Source: an uncultured Bacilli bacterium
Lineage (GTDB): Bacteria; Bacillota_I; Bacilli_A; RF39; UBA660
Reading direction: 5' to 3'
DNA: 64,000 nt
Assembly: GCA_934162265.1 (NCBI GenBank)
Contig: CAKPHZ010000002.1
Coordinates: forward strand, 6,949-70,948
Below, in pieces: positions 16,350-26,299 of the stretch (the stretch's first letter is position 1; the number at the start of each line of letters is the position of its first letter). Made by a program: the position numbers and the translations under genes. Under the pieces are notes generated by a model. It searched no databases and had not been told where the DNA came from. It worked only from the letters and a program-made list of their open reading frames with translations.

Positions 16350-19300
16350 ATGTATGAAAGTTTAGATAAGAGAGAGGTTAAAGATGTTGAGAAAAGTATA
16401 TTAGATACTTGGAAGAAAGAAGATATTTTGAATGAAACGATAAAAAATCGTGAAGGTAAGAAGGATTTTGTTTTTTATGATGGTCCTATTTATGCAAATG
16501 CTAAACCTGGTATTCATCATGTATTTGCCAAAACAATTAAGGATTCTTTTTGTAAGTATAAGGTTATGAATGGGTATAGAGTATTAAGAAAGATTGGTCT
16601 TGATACACATGGTCTTCCTATTGAAGTAAATGTAGAGAAAAAGTTAGGATTTTCTGGTAAAGCTGATATTGAAAAATTTGGTGTTGATGCTTTTTGTCGT
16701 GAATGTAATAAGGCAACTGCTACAAATATTAATGAGGTTAATCATATTACCGATATGATGGGACAATTTATTGATTGCAAAAATCCTTATATTACTTGTT
16801 CTAATGATTATATTGAATCCGAATGGTGGATCATTAAACAAATGGACGAGAAGGGGCTTTTATATCACGGAAATAAGGTATTATGGTATTGTCCTAGATG
16901 TGGTACAGAGTTATCTCAAAATGAAGTATCACAGGGATATACTAAAACTAGTGTTAATACGGTTATTGTTCCTTTGAAGAGAGTAGACGCTGATGAGTAT
17001 TTCTTAGCTTGGACAACAACACCTTGGACTTTGATGGCAAATGTTGCGATTTGTGTTAATCCTGATATGCTTTATATTAAAGCAAAATCTAAGGGATATC
17101 AATTTATTGTAGCCGAAAGTCTTGCTACTCGTGTTCTTGGAGAAGATTATGAAGTGGTTGATACCTTTAAAGGGAGCGATTTGGTTGGAATAAAATATGA
17201 ACAATTAATGCCTTTTGTTCGTGTCGAAGGAAAATGTCATGAAGTTATTGCGGATCCTTATGTAACGGATAGTGATGGTACGGGTATTGTTCATATTGCT
17301 CCTGCGTTTGGAGCTGATGATAACCGTGTTTGTGTTCAAAATGGTATTGGTTTTGTCAATCCTGTTGGACTTGATGGCAGGTATACGACTGGTCCATGGG
17401 AAGGACGTCTTGTTACCGATCCAGAACTTGAAATTGATATTATTAAATGGTTAAAAGCAAATGATAAGTTATTTAAAAAAATTAAAATAGAACATGATTA
17501 TCCACATTGTTGGCGTTGTAAGAGTCCTTTAATTAGTTATCCTAAACCTGCTTGGTATATTAAAACTACTGAGTATAAAGATAAAATTATCGAGGCAAAT
17601 AAAAAAATTCATTGGTATCCTGCTTATGTTGGAGAAAAACGTTTTGGAAATTGGCTTGAGAATATAGTTGATTGGGGAATTTCTAGAAATCGTTATTGGG
17701 GTTGTCCACTTCCTGTTTGGGAATGTTCTTGTGGAAAGAGAAAAGTTATTGGTTCTCTAGATGAATTGCAAGAAAATGTTGTTGAAAATGTTAATGTAAG
17801 AGAGATGGAATTGCATCGTCCTTATGTGGATCAAATTCATTTAAAATGTTCTTGTGGTAAAGAAATGACTCGTGTTAAAGATGTTTTGGATGTTTGGTTT
17901 GATTCTGGTTCGATGCCTTATGCGCAATTCCATTATCCTTTTGAAAATCAAGAATTATTTAAAAGTCAATTTCCTGCTGACTTTATTGCTGAAGGGCTTG
18001 ATCAAACTAGAGGCTGGTTCTATGTTTTACTTGTTATTTCTACGATTATTTCAGGAGAAAGTTCATTTAAAAATGTTGTTGTAAATGATATGATGTTGGA
18101 TGAATTTGGTAAAAAGATGAGTAAATCTGTTGGTAATATTGTTGACCCAATTGAAATGATGGAGAAATATGGAGCAGATAATATTAGATGGTATATGTTA
18201 TATACATCTCCTGTTTGGACGCCTCTAAAGTTTTCCGAAGCTGGTGTAAGGGAAGTTCATAGCAAATTCTTTAATCCTTTTAAAAATACTTATACATTCT
18301 TTCAAACGTATGCAAATATTGATCATATTAATATTGAGGATTGCAAGGTTAAGTATGAAGAAAGAGAAGAGATTGATAAGTGGCTATTAAGTAAATATAA
18401 TCATCTAATCAAAAAGGTAAGAGAATTTTATGAGATGTATGATTTAAATTTGGTTGTTAGAGAGATTACTAATTTTGTATCTGAAGACTTATCAAATTGG
18501 TATATCAGAAGGAATAGAAATCGTTTTTGGGGAAGTGATATGAATAAAAGTAAGAAAAGTGTTTATATGACTACTTATGAAGTAATGGAAGGTTTGTGTC
18601 GTTTATGTGCACCTGTTATTCCTTATTTAACAGAAGAAATCTATACAAAATTAACAAAGAAAAAATCCGTTCATTTAGCAGATTTTCCTGTTTGCTCTAG
18701 AGAATTAATTGATAGCAAGCTAGAATATAAAATGGATTTGGTTAGAGATTTAATCACCATGGGAAGAAACATAAGAGAAGAATCTAAAATAAAAGTTAGA
18801 CAACCAATTAAAAGTGTTATGCTAGAGTCTTCCCTTAAGAATGATATCTCTGGACTTGAATCATTAATTAAAGAAGAATTAAATGTTAAAGAAGTATTAT
18901 ATGTTGATGATGCTAATTTATATATGAATATATCTTATAAGCCTAATTTTAGAGTAGCAGGTAAAGTATTTGGTAAAGATATGAAAGATTTTTCTCAATA
19001 TTTGATGAATATTTGTAAAGAGGATTTAATTAAATTATCTAATGGAGAATTAGTAGTTAATTTTAATGGTACTGAATACAAGATAACAGAAGATTTAATC
19101 GATAAGAAGATTGAGTCAAAGGAAGGATTTAATGTTTCAGTTAATGATAATTTGATTATTATTCTTGATTTAGAATTAACGGATGATTTAATTAATGAAG
19201 GTCTTGCTAGAGAAACAATTTCTAAGATCCAAAATTTAAGAAAAAGTAGTGGCTTTGAAATTGCTGATCGAATTAATATTTATTATTCTTCTAACGATTT

Positions 19301-19454
19301 ATATAGTTCTAAGATAAATGATTATGTTCAATTTATTTGTGATGAAACACTTGCGCTTAGCATGAAAAAAGTAGATAGTATCGAAGAATTTGAAAAAATT
19401 AATGACTTTGAAGTAGGAATAAAGTTAGAGAAAATTGAAGAGGAAAAGAAATAG
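16350..19454 (+). CDS. ileS: isoleucyl-tRNA synthetase, type 2-like, with swapped GXHH signature
   Basis: A class I synthetase of 1034 residues that charges tRNA-Ile. Seen: the nucleotide-binding signature at residues 54-57, here Gly-Ile-His-His instead of HIGH; GLDTHGLPIE; a CPRCG zinc-type pair; TTPWTL of the editing domain; and KMSKS at 589-593. The long C-terminal region (VRQPIKSVM, then the closing ASSGFEIADRINI-like domain) fits type 2 (eukaryote-like) IleRS. Swapping of the first and third HXGH positions has been described in a small group of IleRS with very high mupirocin resistance. The T-box leader suggests it serves as the regulated housekeeping enzyme. Confidence 0.93.
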   Translation: MYESLDKREVKDVEKSILDTWKKEDILNETIKNREGKKDFVFYDGPIYANAKPGIHHVFAKTIKDSFCKYKVMNGYRVLRKIGLDTHGLPIEVNVEKKLGFSGKADIEKFGVDAFCRECNKATATNINEVNHITDMMGQFIDCKNPYITCSNDYIESEWWIIKQMDEKGLLYHGNKVLWYCPRCGTELSQNEVSQGYTKTSVNTVIVPLKRVDADEYFLAWTTTPWTLMANVAICVNPDMLYIKAKSKGYQFIVAESLATRVLGEDYEVVDTFKGSDLVGIKYEQLMPFVRVEGKCHEVIADPYVTDSDGTGIVHIAPAFGADDNRVCVQNGIGFVNPVGLDGRYTTGPWEGRLVTDPELEIDIIKWLKANDKLFKKIKIEHDYPHCWRCKSPLISYPKPAWYIKTTEYKDKIIEANKKIHWYPAYVGEKRFGNWLENIVDWGISRNRYWGCPLPVWECSCGKRKVIGSLDELQENVVENVNVREMELHRPYVDQIHLKCSCGKEMTRVKDVLDVWFDSGSMPYAQFHYPFENQELFKSQFPADFIAEGLDQTRGWFYVLLVISTIISGESSFKNVVVNDMMLDEFGKKMSKSVGNIVDPIEMMEKYGADNIRWYMLYTSPVWTPLKFSEAGVREVHSKFFNPFKNTYTFFQTYANIDHINIEDCKVKYEEREEIDKWLLSKYNHLIKKVREFYEMYDLNLVVREITNFVSEDLSNWYIRRNRNRFWGSDMNKSKKSVYMTTYEVMEGLCRLCAPVIPYLTEEIYTKLTKKKSVHLADFPVCSRELIDSKLEYKMDLVRDLITMGRNIREESKIKVRQPIKSVMLESSLKNDISGLESLIKEELNVKEVLYVDDANLYMNISYKPNFRVAGKVFGKDMKDFSQYLMNICKEDLIKLSNGELVVNFNGTEYKITEDLIDKKIESKEGFNVSVNDNLIIILDLELTDDLINEGLARETISKIQNLRKSSGFEIADRINIYYSSNDLYSSKINDYVQFICDETLALSMKKVDSIEEFEKINDFEVGIKLEKIEEEKK

Positions 19455-19475
19455 ATGAAATTCTGTTTCTTTTTG
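19444..19475 (+). terminator. ileS terminator
   Basis: An 11-bp stem, AAAAGAAATAG (19444-19454, containing the stop codon) with CTGTTTCTTTT (19463-19473), one G.U pair, then T residues. Confidence 0.6.
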
Positions 19476-19529
19476 TTATTTTTTATAGTAAAATGGTTAT
19501 GATAGTTATTTTGTAGGAAGTGAGAAAAT

Positions 19530-20198
19530 ATGAATTTAGTTGGAAATCATTGGGATAAAGTTTTAGATCATGAGTATCATGAAGAATACTTTAAAAAAAT
19601 TGTTGCCTATATCAATCAGGCATATAAAGAAAGGGAGATTTTTCCTCCAAAACCTAGGATTTTACGAGCACTTAGTTTGACTGATTATGATGATGTTCGG
19701 GTTGTTATTTTAGGACAAGATCCGTATCATGGAGTAGGAGAAGCAAATGGTCTTGCTTTTGCTGTTTCTGATGGTGTAAAATTACCACCATCTTTAAAAA
19801 ATATTTATAAAGAACTTTATAGTGATTTGGGAATAACCCCAGCTTCTGTTGGTAATTTGGAGTGTTGGGCTAAAGAGGGGGTTCTACTATTAAATGCGGT
19901 TTTAACAGTAGAAAAAGATAAACCAGCTTCTCATAAATTTTTAGGCTGGGAGAATTTTACAGATGCTATTATAAGAAGTTTAAATGATAAAGATACACCA
20001 GTAGTATTTATTCTATGGGGAAATTTTGCACGTAGCAAAAAAAGTTTGATTACTAATCCCAAACATTACGTGATAGAATCGACACATCCATCTCCATTTT
20101 CTGCTAATTATGGCTTTTTTGGTAGTAGACCATTTTCTAAAACAAATCAATTTCTAAAGGAAAATCATTTAAAAGAAATTGATTGGCATGTATATTAA
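19530..20198 (+). CDS. ung: uracil-DNA glycosylase, family 1
   Basis: Removes uracil from DNA in base-excision repair. The catalytic loop is GQDPYHG at residues 62-68 (Asp 64), the uracil pocket shows ANGLAFAVSDG, and the second catalytic loop is HPSPFSANYGFFGSRPFS with the conserved His. Length 222 residues is standard. AGGAAGTGAG precedes the ATG. A promoter TTGTTA-19-TATGAT (19473-19503) is possible. It lies 42 bases before addB, another DNA repair gene. Confidence 0.93.
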   Translation: MNLVGNHWDKVLDHEYHEEYFKKIVAYINQAYKEREIFPPKPRILRALSLTDYDDVRVVILGQDPYHGVGEANGLAFAVSDGVKLPPSLKNIYKELYSDLGITPASVGNLECWAKEGVLLLNAVLTVEKDKPASHKFLGWENFTDAIIRSLNDKDTPVVFILWGNFARSKKSLITNPKHYVIESTHPSPFSANYGFFGSRPFSKTNQFLKENHLKEIDWHVY

Positions 20199-20240
20199 GG
20201 ATATATTTGACATTATGATAAGGTAGAAAGTAGGGATAAT

Positions 20241-22631
20241 ATGAATGAACTTGAAATGCTAGATAATACAATTTTAATCGTAATGAATGGAGAGAAAAAA
20301 AAGTTGATTAAGCATTTTAGTGAAAACAACTTTTCTTATCCTAATCCTAAAATATTTACAATAACAGAATTTATAGATAAGTATTATTTTTCTTATGATG
20401 AAAGGGCAATTTATTATCTCAAAGAAAAATATCATTATCAATATGACGTTGCTATAATGTATTTATCTTTATTATATTTTGTTTCTGATGATATAGATAT
20501 TGATGTAGAAAAAGTAAAATGGATAAAAAAATTGAAAAAAGAATTACAAGAAAAAGGCCTTTTGTTTTATTCAACTTATTTTCAAGAATATTTGGTAAAT
20601 AAAGATATTGTTTTTTATGATGTTTTTTTTGATAATATGGTAACTAAGCTGTATCATGATTTAGAAAAGCAATTTCAAGTAAGAACTTATTTTCCTCAAA
20701 AAAAACAATATGATAGAGAAGTTTTATATGAGTCTTTTGATATTTCTGATGAAGTTGTGTATGTTGCTACTGCCATTTTTGAAAAAATAAAAAGTGGAAT
20801 TCATCCTTCCAACATTAAACTGTGTGGAGTAGAAGGAGAATATTTACCAGTTGTGAAAAGAGTTTTTTCTTGGTTTTCTTTGCCAATTGATGCATCTGAT
20901 AATTGTTTGTATGCAACATTGATGGGACAAGATTTTTTGAAATATTTAGGTCATCGCCCAGATGAAGCAATAGATTATTTAAAAAAACATTATTTTTTAA
21001 AAATAAAAGAAGAGTTAACAATTTTTGATCAGATTTGTGATATTATTAATCGTTATGTATGGGTAGATGATTTTTTTAAAATAAAGGATTTTCTTATTCA
21101 TGATTTTAAGAATACAAAAGTGAGAAGCAGAAAAAGTACTAGTGGAATAGAAATTATTCCTAATTTGCGAAATGTAGAAGATGAATTTCATGTTTTTTTG
21201 CTTGGATTTAATCAAGGAGTTATCCCTAAATTGAAAAAAGATGAGGACTATTTTGATGATGCTTTAAAAGAAAAATTAGGACTCATTTCTACGAAAGAAG
21301 AAAATAAAAAGAAAAAAAATAAATGGCTTCAAGAAATTTTAGAAGTTAAAAATTTGGTAATCACAATGAAAAAGAAAAGTCCTTTAGGGGAATTTTATCC
21401 TTCTAGTTTGAATGATGATTTACAAATGCGTGTTGAGAGTGTTAAAAATACTTATTGTTATTCTCATTTGTATAATCAGCTTTTACTTGGAGAAAAGTTA
21501 GATACTTTGGTAAAGTATAATGAGAAGGAAGAAGATTTAGATTATCTTTATGAGAGATATCAAGATATTCCTTATTTAAGTTATGATTCTTCTTTTAAAG
21601 GGATTAGTAAAGATAAGTTAAGAGATTATTTAGATGGTAAGTTAACTTTATCTTATAGTGCAATGAATAGTTATTATCAATGTGGATTTCGTTATTATCT
21701 TTCTAATGTTTTAAAACTTAATTTATTTCCTAATACTTTTTATACTGTTTTAGGAAATATTTATCATGATGTTTTGTCACAATATAAAAAAGAAGATTTT
21801 ATTTTTTCAAATGTCTATGATGAGGTTGTTAAGAAGTATGAAGAGGTATATTCTTATGATGATAGAGAAAGATTTTTTATTAACTATTTAAAGGGAGAAC
21901 TTAAATTTATTATTGATACAATTTTAGAACAAGAGGAAGAATCTAATTTAAAGAGTGCTTTTTTTGAGGAGAGAATTGTTAAAAATTATCATTATTCTTC
22001 CTATGATGTTTGCTTTAAGGGATTCGTTGATAAGATGATGGTTAGCAATGATCAAAAGTTAGTTTCTATTATTGATTATAAGACAGGAAATCCTAATTTG
22101 AATTTAAATCATACAATTTATGGACTAGATTTACAGTTACCAATTTATCTTTTTTTAGCACGAAATAAATTTCCTGAAGCTAGGATTGTTGGGTTTTATT
22201 TACAAAAAATTTTAAATAATGAGATTAGTCGAGACAATAAACATTCTTATCTTGAGTTGAAAAAAGAAAAATTAAAATTACAAGGGTACAGTAATTCAGA
22301 TATTTCTATTTTATCTTTATTTGATAAAACTTATTGTGATAGCAAAGTGATTAAAGGAATGAGAACAACTTCTAAAGGCCTTGGGACTAAAAAAGTTTTA
22401 GATGATGTTAAGATGGAGGCGTTAAGTCATTTAGCTGAAGATAAGATAACTGATGCGATGAAGGGGATAATTGATGCTGATTTTACAATTAATCCAAAGA
22501 GAATTGGAAATGATAATGTTGGTTGTAAGTATTGTCATTATCGAGATATTTGCTTTATGAGTGAAAAAGATATTGTGGATTTAAAAGAGTATAAAAATTT
22601 AGAATTTTTAGAAGAGGAAAGTGTTGATTAA
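20241..22631 (+). CDS. addB: AddB-like exonuclease subunit with Fe-S staple
   Basis: A 796-residue protein fitting AddB/RexB, the partner of AddA in double-strand-break resection. The C-terminal PD-(D/E)XK nuclease has IIDYKTG (Asp 612, Lys 614) and an upstream GNIYHDVLSQY helix. Four cysteines, 481, 762, 765 and 771 (C...CxxCx5C), form the iron-sulfur staple typical of AddB. The N-terminal half is a degenerate helicase fold with no Walker A. It is much shorter than Bacillus AddB (over 1100 residues). addA follows after one broken small gene, which supports the assignment. Confidence 0.82.
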   Translation: MNELEMLDNTILIVMNGEKKKLIKHFSENNFSYPNPKIFTITEFIDKYYFSYDERAIYYLKEKYHYQYDVAIMYLSLLYFVSDDIDIDVEKVKWIKKLKKELQEKGLLFYSTYFQEYLVNKDIVFYDVFFDNMVTKLYHDLEKQFQVRTYFPQKKQYDREVLYESFDISDEVVYVATAIFEKIKSGIHPSNIKLCGVEGEYLPVVKRVFSWFSLPIDASDNCLYATLMGQDFLKYLGHRPDEAIDYLKKHYFLKIKEELTIFDQICDIINRYVWVDDFFKIKDFLIHDFKNTKVRSRKSTSGIEIIPNLRNVEDEFHVFLLGFNQGVIPKLKKDEDYFDDALKEKLGLISTKEENKKKKNKWLQEILEVKNLVITMKKKSPLGEFYPSSLNDDLQMRVESVKNTYCYSHLYNQLLLGEKLDTLVKYNEKEEDLDYLYERYQDIPYLSYDSSFKGISKDKLRDYLDGKLTLSYSAMNSYYQCGFRYYLSNVLKLNLFPNTFYTVLGNIYHDVLSQYKKEDFIFSNVYDEVVKKYEEVYSYDDRERFFINYLKGELKFIIDTILEQEEESNLKSAFFEERIVKNYHYSSYDVCFKGFVDKMMVSNDQKLVSIIDYKTGNPNLNLNHTIYGLDLQLPIYLFLARNKFPEARIVGFYLQKILNNEISRDNKHSYLELKKEKLKLQGYSNSDISILSLFDKTYCDSKVIKGMRTTSKGLGTKKVLDDVKMEALSHLAEDKITDAMKGIIDADFTINPKRIGNDNVGCKYCHYRDICFMSEKDIVDLKEYKNLEFLEEESVD

Positions 22632-22646
22632 TTAGGAGTTGATGTT

Positions 22647-22861
22647 ATGTATACGAGAAAAGAACTTGCGGATAAAGTAGGGATATTTGTTCAAAAGATA
22701 AAAGAGTATGAGGAGAAGGTTATTCTTATATTACTTATTATGAAAAAAGACAAGAAGAAAAAACAATTCAATATTTAAAAGATAAATATTCAGCAGAAGT
22801 AATAGATGATAATGTTTTATTTGGAAATATTTTGTTTGTAAAATTAAAAATTATATTATAG
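22647..22861 (+). pseudogene. frameshifted small HTH-like gene between addB and addA
   Basis: Begins ATG 22647 with AGGAG upstream and reads MYTRKELADKVG, like a MerR or Xre helix-turn-helix, up to EYEEK. There the frame is lost: the following -1 frame continues GYSYITYYEKRQEEK and stays open to TAG at 22859-22861. One missing A in the AAG run near 22715 explains it; the intact protein would have about 70 residues. As it stands, translation stops early at a TAA near 22779. It could also be a sequencing error. A small DNA-binding protein in this operon might once have regulated addA or the recombination genes. Confidence 0.6.
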
Positions 22862-22878
22862 ATAAGGGAGGTAATTTG

Positions 22879-25800
22879 ATGATACCAATAAAGCCAGCTG
22901 ATGTAACGTGGACTGATGAACAGTGGGAGGCAATTTATGAAGATCATAAGAATATTATTGTTTCTGCTGGTGCAGGTTCGGGGAAAACTGCTGTTTTAAC
23001 AGAGAGGGTAATTCGTAAATTGAAAGATGGGGTTGATGTTAATCGGCTACTTATTTTGACCTTTACGAAGGCTGCTGCTGGAGAGATGGCAGATAGAATT
23101 CGTAAAAAGATTAAGAAAATTCCTGAATTAAAGGAGCAATTAGATTTATTAGATTCTGCTTATATTACTACTTTTGATAGTTTTGCTTTATCTATTGTTA
23201 AAAAATATCATTATTTATTAAATATTTCTCCTAGTATTGGAATTATTGATTCTAGTGTAATTACTTTAGAGAAAAGTAGAGTTATGGATGAGATATTTTT
23301 GTCTTATTATCAAGAAAAAGATGAAGATTTTTTGAAGATGATTCGCACTTTTTGTACGAAGGATGATACAGAAATTAAAAATTCTATTTTGAAAATTAGT
23401 AATCAATTAGATTTATTATCGGATAAGAAGAAATATTTAGAAGAATATCTCGATAAGTATTATTCTGATGATCGATTAATTCGAAATGTAGAGGAATATT
23501 TTTCTCTTATTCAAGAGAAGATAGATTTTATTTTTGAGACGGTTTCTGCTATTTCTTTGCTTGATGCTGAGTATGCAATAAAGTTAGAAGAGTCTTTGGA
23601 GATGCTTAAAGAGATTCGTTGTTATAACGATATTCGTAAGTATTTAAATATTAAGTTGCCATCTGCTCCAAGGGGGAGTGAGGAAGAGTTAAAGAATTTA
23701 AAGTCTTCTATTAGTGATAAGCTTAAAGAGATAAAGAATTTGGCAGTTTATGGAGATGAAAAGGAGATTATTTCTACATTAAAGAGTACTTATGATACGG
23801 TTAAAGTAATGATAGAGATTATTTTAAAGTTTACGGATAAGATTTCTTGGTATAAAGAAGATAAGGGAGCTTATGAATTTAATGATATTGCTATTATGGC
23901 GATTGATATTGTTAAGAATTATTCTTATGTTCGGGATGAATTAAAAGAATATTTTAATGAGATTATGATAGATGAATATCAGGATACGAATGATTTGCAG
24001 GAAGAATTTATTTCTATGATTAGTAATCATAATGTTTATATGGTAGGAGATATTAAACAATCTATTTATCGTTTTCGAAATGCTAATCCTTATATTTTTA
24101 AGAATAAGTATGATTTATATAGTGAGAGTAAGATAGATAAAAAGATTGATTTGAATAAGAATTTTCGTTCTAGAAAAGAAGTATTAGAGAATATTAATAC
24201 AGTTTTTACTTTAATTATGGGAGAAGAATTAGGAGGGGCTAATTATTTAGAGAGTCATCAGATGATTTTTGGTAATGGAGCTTATCTAAAGGAAGAGGCT
24301 AATCATTCTCATGAAATGGAGATTGTTCGTTATCCTTATTCGAAAGAAGTTGGTTTTAGTAAAGATGAGATAGAAGCTTTTATTATTGCTCGTGATATTC
24401 AAGATAAAGTAAGTCATGGATATTTGGTTTTTGATAAAGATAGTGGTATTTTGAGAAAATGTTTATATAGTGATTTTTCTATTATTATGGATAGGGCTAC
24501 TACTTTTGATTTATATAAGAAAATTTTTGGTTATTTGGGAATTCCTATTACTCTATTAAAGAATGAAAAGATGAATGATGAGGATGATATTTTACTTATT
24601 TCTAATATTATTAAGTTGGTATTAAAACTTTCTGCAAAAGAGATAGATACGGAATTTAAATATTTATTTACTAGTATTGCTAGGAGTTTTTTGATTGGTC
24701 TTTCGGATGAGGAGATTTTTGATTATTTTATTAAAAATACTTATATGGAAAGTGATGTGGTAGGGAAGTGTTTGAAGTTGGTAAGGACTCTTCCTTATAC
24801 TACTGCACATCAACTTATTGATGATATTATAGATAGTTTTTCTTTTTATGAGAAATATATTACTATTGGGAATGTTGAAAGTGGTATTGTTAAGTTAGCT
24901 AAAATTCGTGAGATGGCGATTAATTTGGAGAGTTTAGGGTATTCAGTAAAGGATTTTTCTGTTTATTTATCTGAACTTTTAGAAAATGGAATTGAAATGC
25001 AATATGAAGTTAGTGATAATGGGGCTACTTCGGTTAAGTTGATGACTATTCATAAATCAAAAGGTTTAGAGTATCCTGTTTGTTATTTTAGTGGATTATA
25101 TAAAAAATTTAATATTAGTGATTTGAAAGAAAAGTTTTTATATGATAAGAATTATGGGATTATTACTCCTTATTTTCAAGAGGGAATAGGAGAAGTAATT
25201 TGGAAAGATTTAGTTAGAGATTGTTATTTAAAAGAAGAGATTAGTGAGAAGATTCGTTTATTTTATGTTGCTTTAACGAGAGCTCGTGAGAAGATGATTA
25301 TGATTGTTCCTGAAAATGATAAGTTGAGAGATTTTTCTCAGGTAACAGTTTTAGAGGATTCTGTGAAAAAAAATTTTCGTACATTAGAAGATATGTTGGA
25401 TTTTATTTCTTTTCGACTTTCTTCTTATGAGAAAAAGATATCTTTAGAGGATATTAACTTAACTAAGAACTATGCTTATTTAAAGAAAAGTAATTATCAG
25501 AAATCTCTTAGTAAAGAGAAAAAAGAAATTGAAGTATTTTCTTATTCATTTTCTCAGGATGAAGTGGAAAGTAAAAGTTTTTCTAAGAAGAATCATGAAG
25601 TGATTAGTAAGAATCAATATGAACTCATGAAACTTGGTACTATGGTACATGAGTATTTGGAATTTTTTGATTTTAAGAATCCTTGTATTGAGAAAATAGA
25701 AAATAAAGAGGTACAGGAAATAATGAAGAGACTTCTTAAGTGCTCAATATTTCATAATATAGATAAGGCTAAAGTTTATCAAGAGTATGAATTTATTGAT

Positions 25801-26025
25801 GAAGAGGAAAATCAAGAATTACATGGGATTATTGATTTGATGCTTGTGTATGATGATCATATTGATATTATTGATTATAAACTTTCTAATATTGATGATG
25901 AGCATTATGATGAACAATTAAATGGCTATTATCATTATATTCAGAAGAAGGCAGATAAAAAAATTAATCTTTACTTATATTCATTAATTAGTGGAAATTT
26001 TAGAGAAGTAAAGAAAGTAGATTAG
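22879..26025 (+). CDS. addA: AddA helicase-nuclease subunit
   Basis: A 1049-residue superfamily 1 UvrD-like helicase with a C-terminal RecB-type nuclease. Motifs: Walker A AGAGSGKT (30-37), TFTKAAAGEM (Ia), DEYQDTND (II), GDIKQSIYRFRNA (III), KLMTIHKSKGLE (V), LFYVALTRAREKM (VI), and the nuclease IIDYKLSN with upstream GTMVHEYLEFF. With AddB it unwinds and trims DNA ends for RecA loading. I start at ATG 22879, seven bases after GGGAGG; a TTG one codon earlier is less likely. Three more genes follow closely in the same operon. Confidence 0.93.
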   Translation: MIPIKPADVTWTDEQWEAIYEDHKNIIVSAGAGSGKTAVLTERVIRKLKDGVDVNRLLILTFTKAAAGEMADRIRKKIKKIPELKEQLDLLDSAYITTFDSFALSIVKKYHYLLNISPSIGIIDSSVITLEKSRVMDEIFLSYYQEKDEDFLKMIRTFCTKDDTEIKNSILKISNQLDLLSDKKKYLEEYLDKYYSDDRLIRNVEEYFSLIQEKIDFIFETVSAISLLDAEYAIKLEESLEMLKEIRCYNDIRKYLNIKLPSAPRGSEEELKNLKSSISDKLKEIKNLAVYGDEKEIISTLKSTYDTVKVMIEIILKFTDKISWYKEDKGAYEFNDIAIMAIDIVKNYSYVRDELKEYFNEIMIDEYQDTNDLQEEFISMISNHNVYMVGDIKQSIYRFRNANPYIFKNKYDLYSESKIDKKIDLNKNFRSRKEVLENINTVFTLIMGEELGGANYLESHQMIFGNGAYLKEEANHSHEMEIVRYPYSKEVGFSKDEIEAFIIARDIQDKVSHGYLVFDKDSGILRKCLYSDFSIIMDRATTFDLYKKIFGYLGIPITLLKNEKMNDEDDILLISNIIKLVLKLSAKEIDTEFKYLFTSIARSFLIGLSDEEIFDYFIKNTYMESDVVGKCLKLVRTLPYTTAHQLIDDIIDSFSFYEKYITIGNVESGIVKLAKIREMAINLESLGYSVKDFSVYLSELLENGIEMQYEVSDNGATSVKLMTIHKSKGLEYPVCYFSGLYKKFNISDLKEKFLYDKNYGIITPYFQEGIGEVIWKDLVRDCYLKEEISEKIRLFYVALTRAREKMIMIVPENDKLRDFSQVTVLEDSVKKNFRTLEDMLDFISFRLSSYEKKISLEDINLTKNYAYLKKSNYQKSLSKEKKEIEVFSYSFSQDEVESKSFSKKNHEVISKNQYELMKLGTMVHEYLEFFDFKNPCIEKIENKEVQEIMKRLLKCSIFHNIDKAKVYQEYEFIDEEENQELHGIIDLMLVYDDHIDIIDYKLSNIDDEHYDEQLNGYYHYIQKKADKKINLYLYSLISGNFREVKKVD

Positions 26026-26035
26026 AGGATTAAAA

Positions 26036-26299
26036 ATGAATAATAAAGAATTAGAAAAACAATTAAATGAAATTAAAAAAAGAAATCAAAGAGTAGAGTT
26101 AGATAAAAAGTGGGAGACTAGTTATACTAGAAGAATTATTATTATGTTCATTACTTATTTGGTAGTAGTAATTTATTCGATAATGATTCAGAAAATAGGT
26201 AGCATATGGCTTTCTTCTTTAGTTCCAGTGATTGGTTTTTTATTATCAACTTTGTCTTTAAAAATGATTAGAAAAATTTGGGAGAAGAAAAATGAGTAA
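26036..26299 (+). CDS. small two-helix membrane protein, unknown
   Basis: An 87-residue protein with a charged N-terminal coiled coil, the segment ELDKKWETSYTRR, and two membrane helices (about 34-52 and 56-75), the second ending GFLLSTLSL. Proteins with the same W-E-T-S-x-T-R-R plus GFxLSTLSL pattern are widespread, but I know of no function. It begins 10 bases after addA and overlaps cutA by eight bases. Confidence 0.65.
   Translation: MNNKELEKQLNEIKKRNQRVELDKKWETSYTRRIIIMFITYLVVVIYSIMIQKIGSIWLSSLVPVIGFLLSTLSLKMIRKIWEKKNE

Noticed and set aside
20207..20220. TTGACA before addB as a promoter
   Set aside because: No -10 element at proper spacing; addB is probably expressed together with ung or from an unseen promoter.
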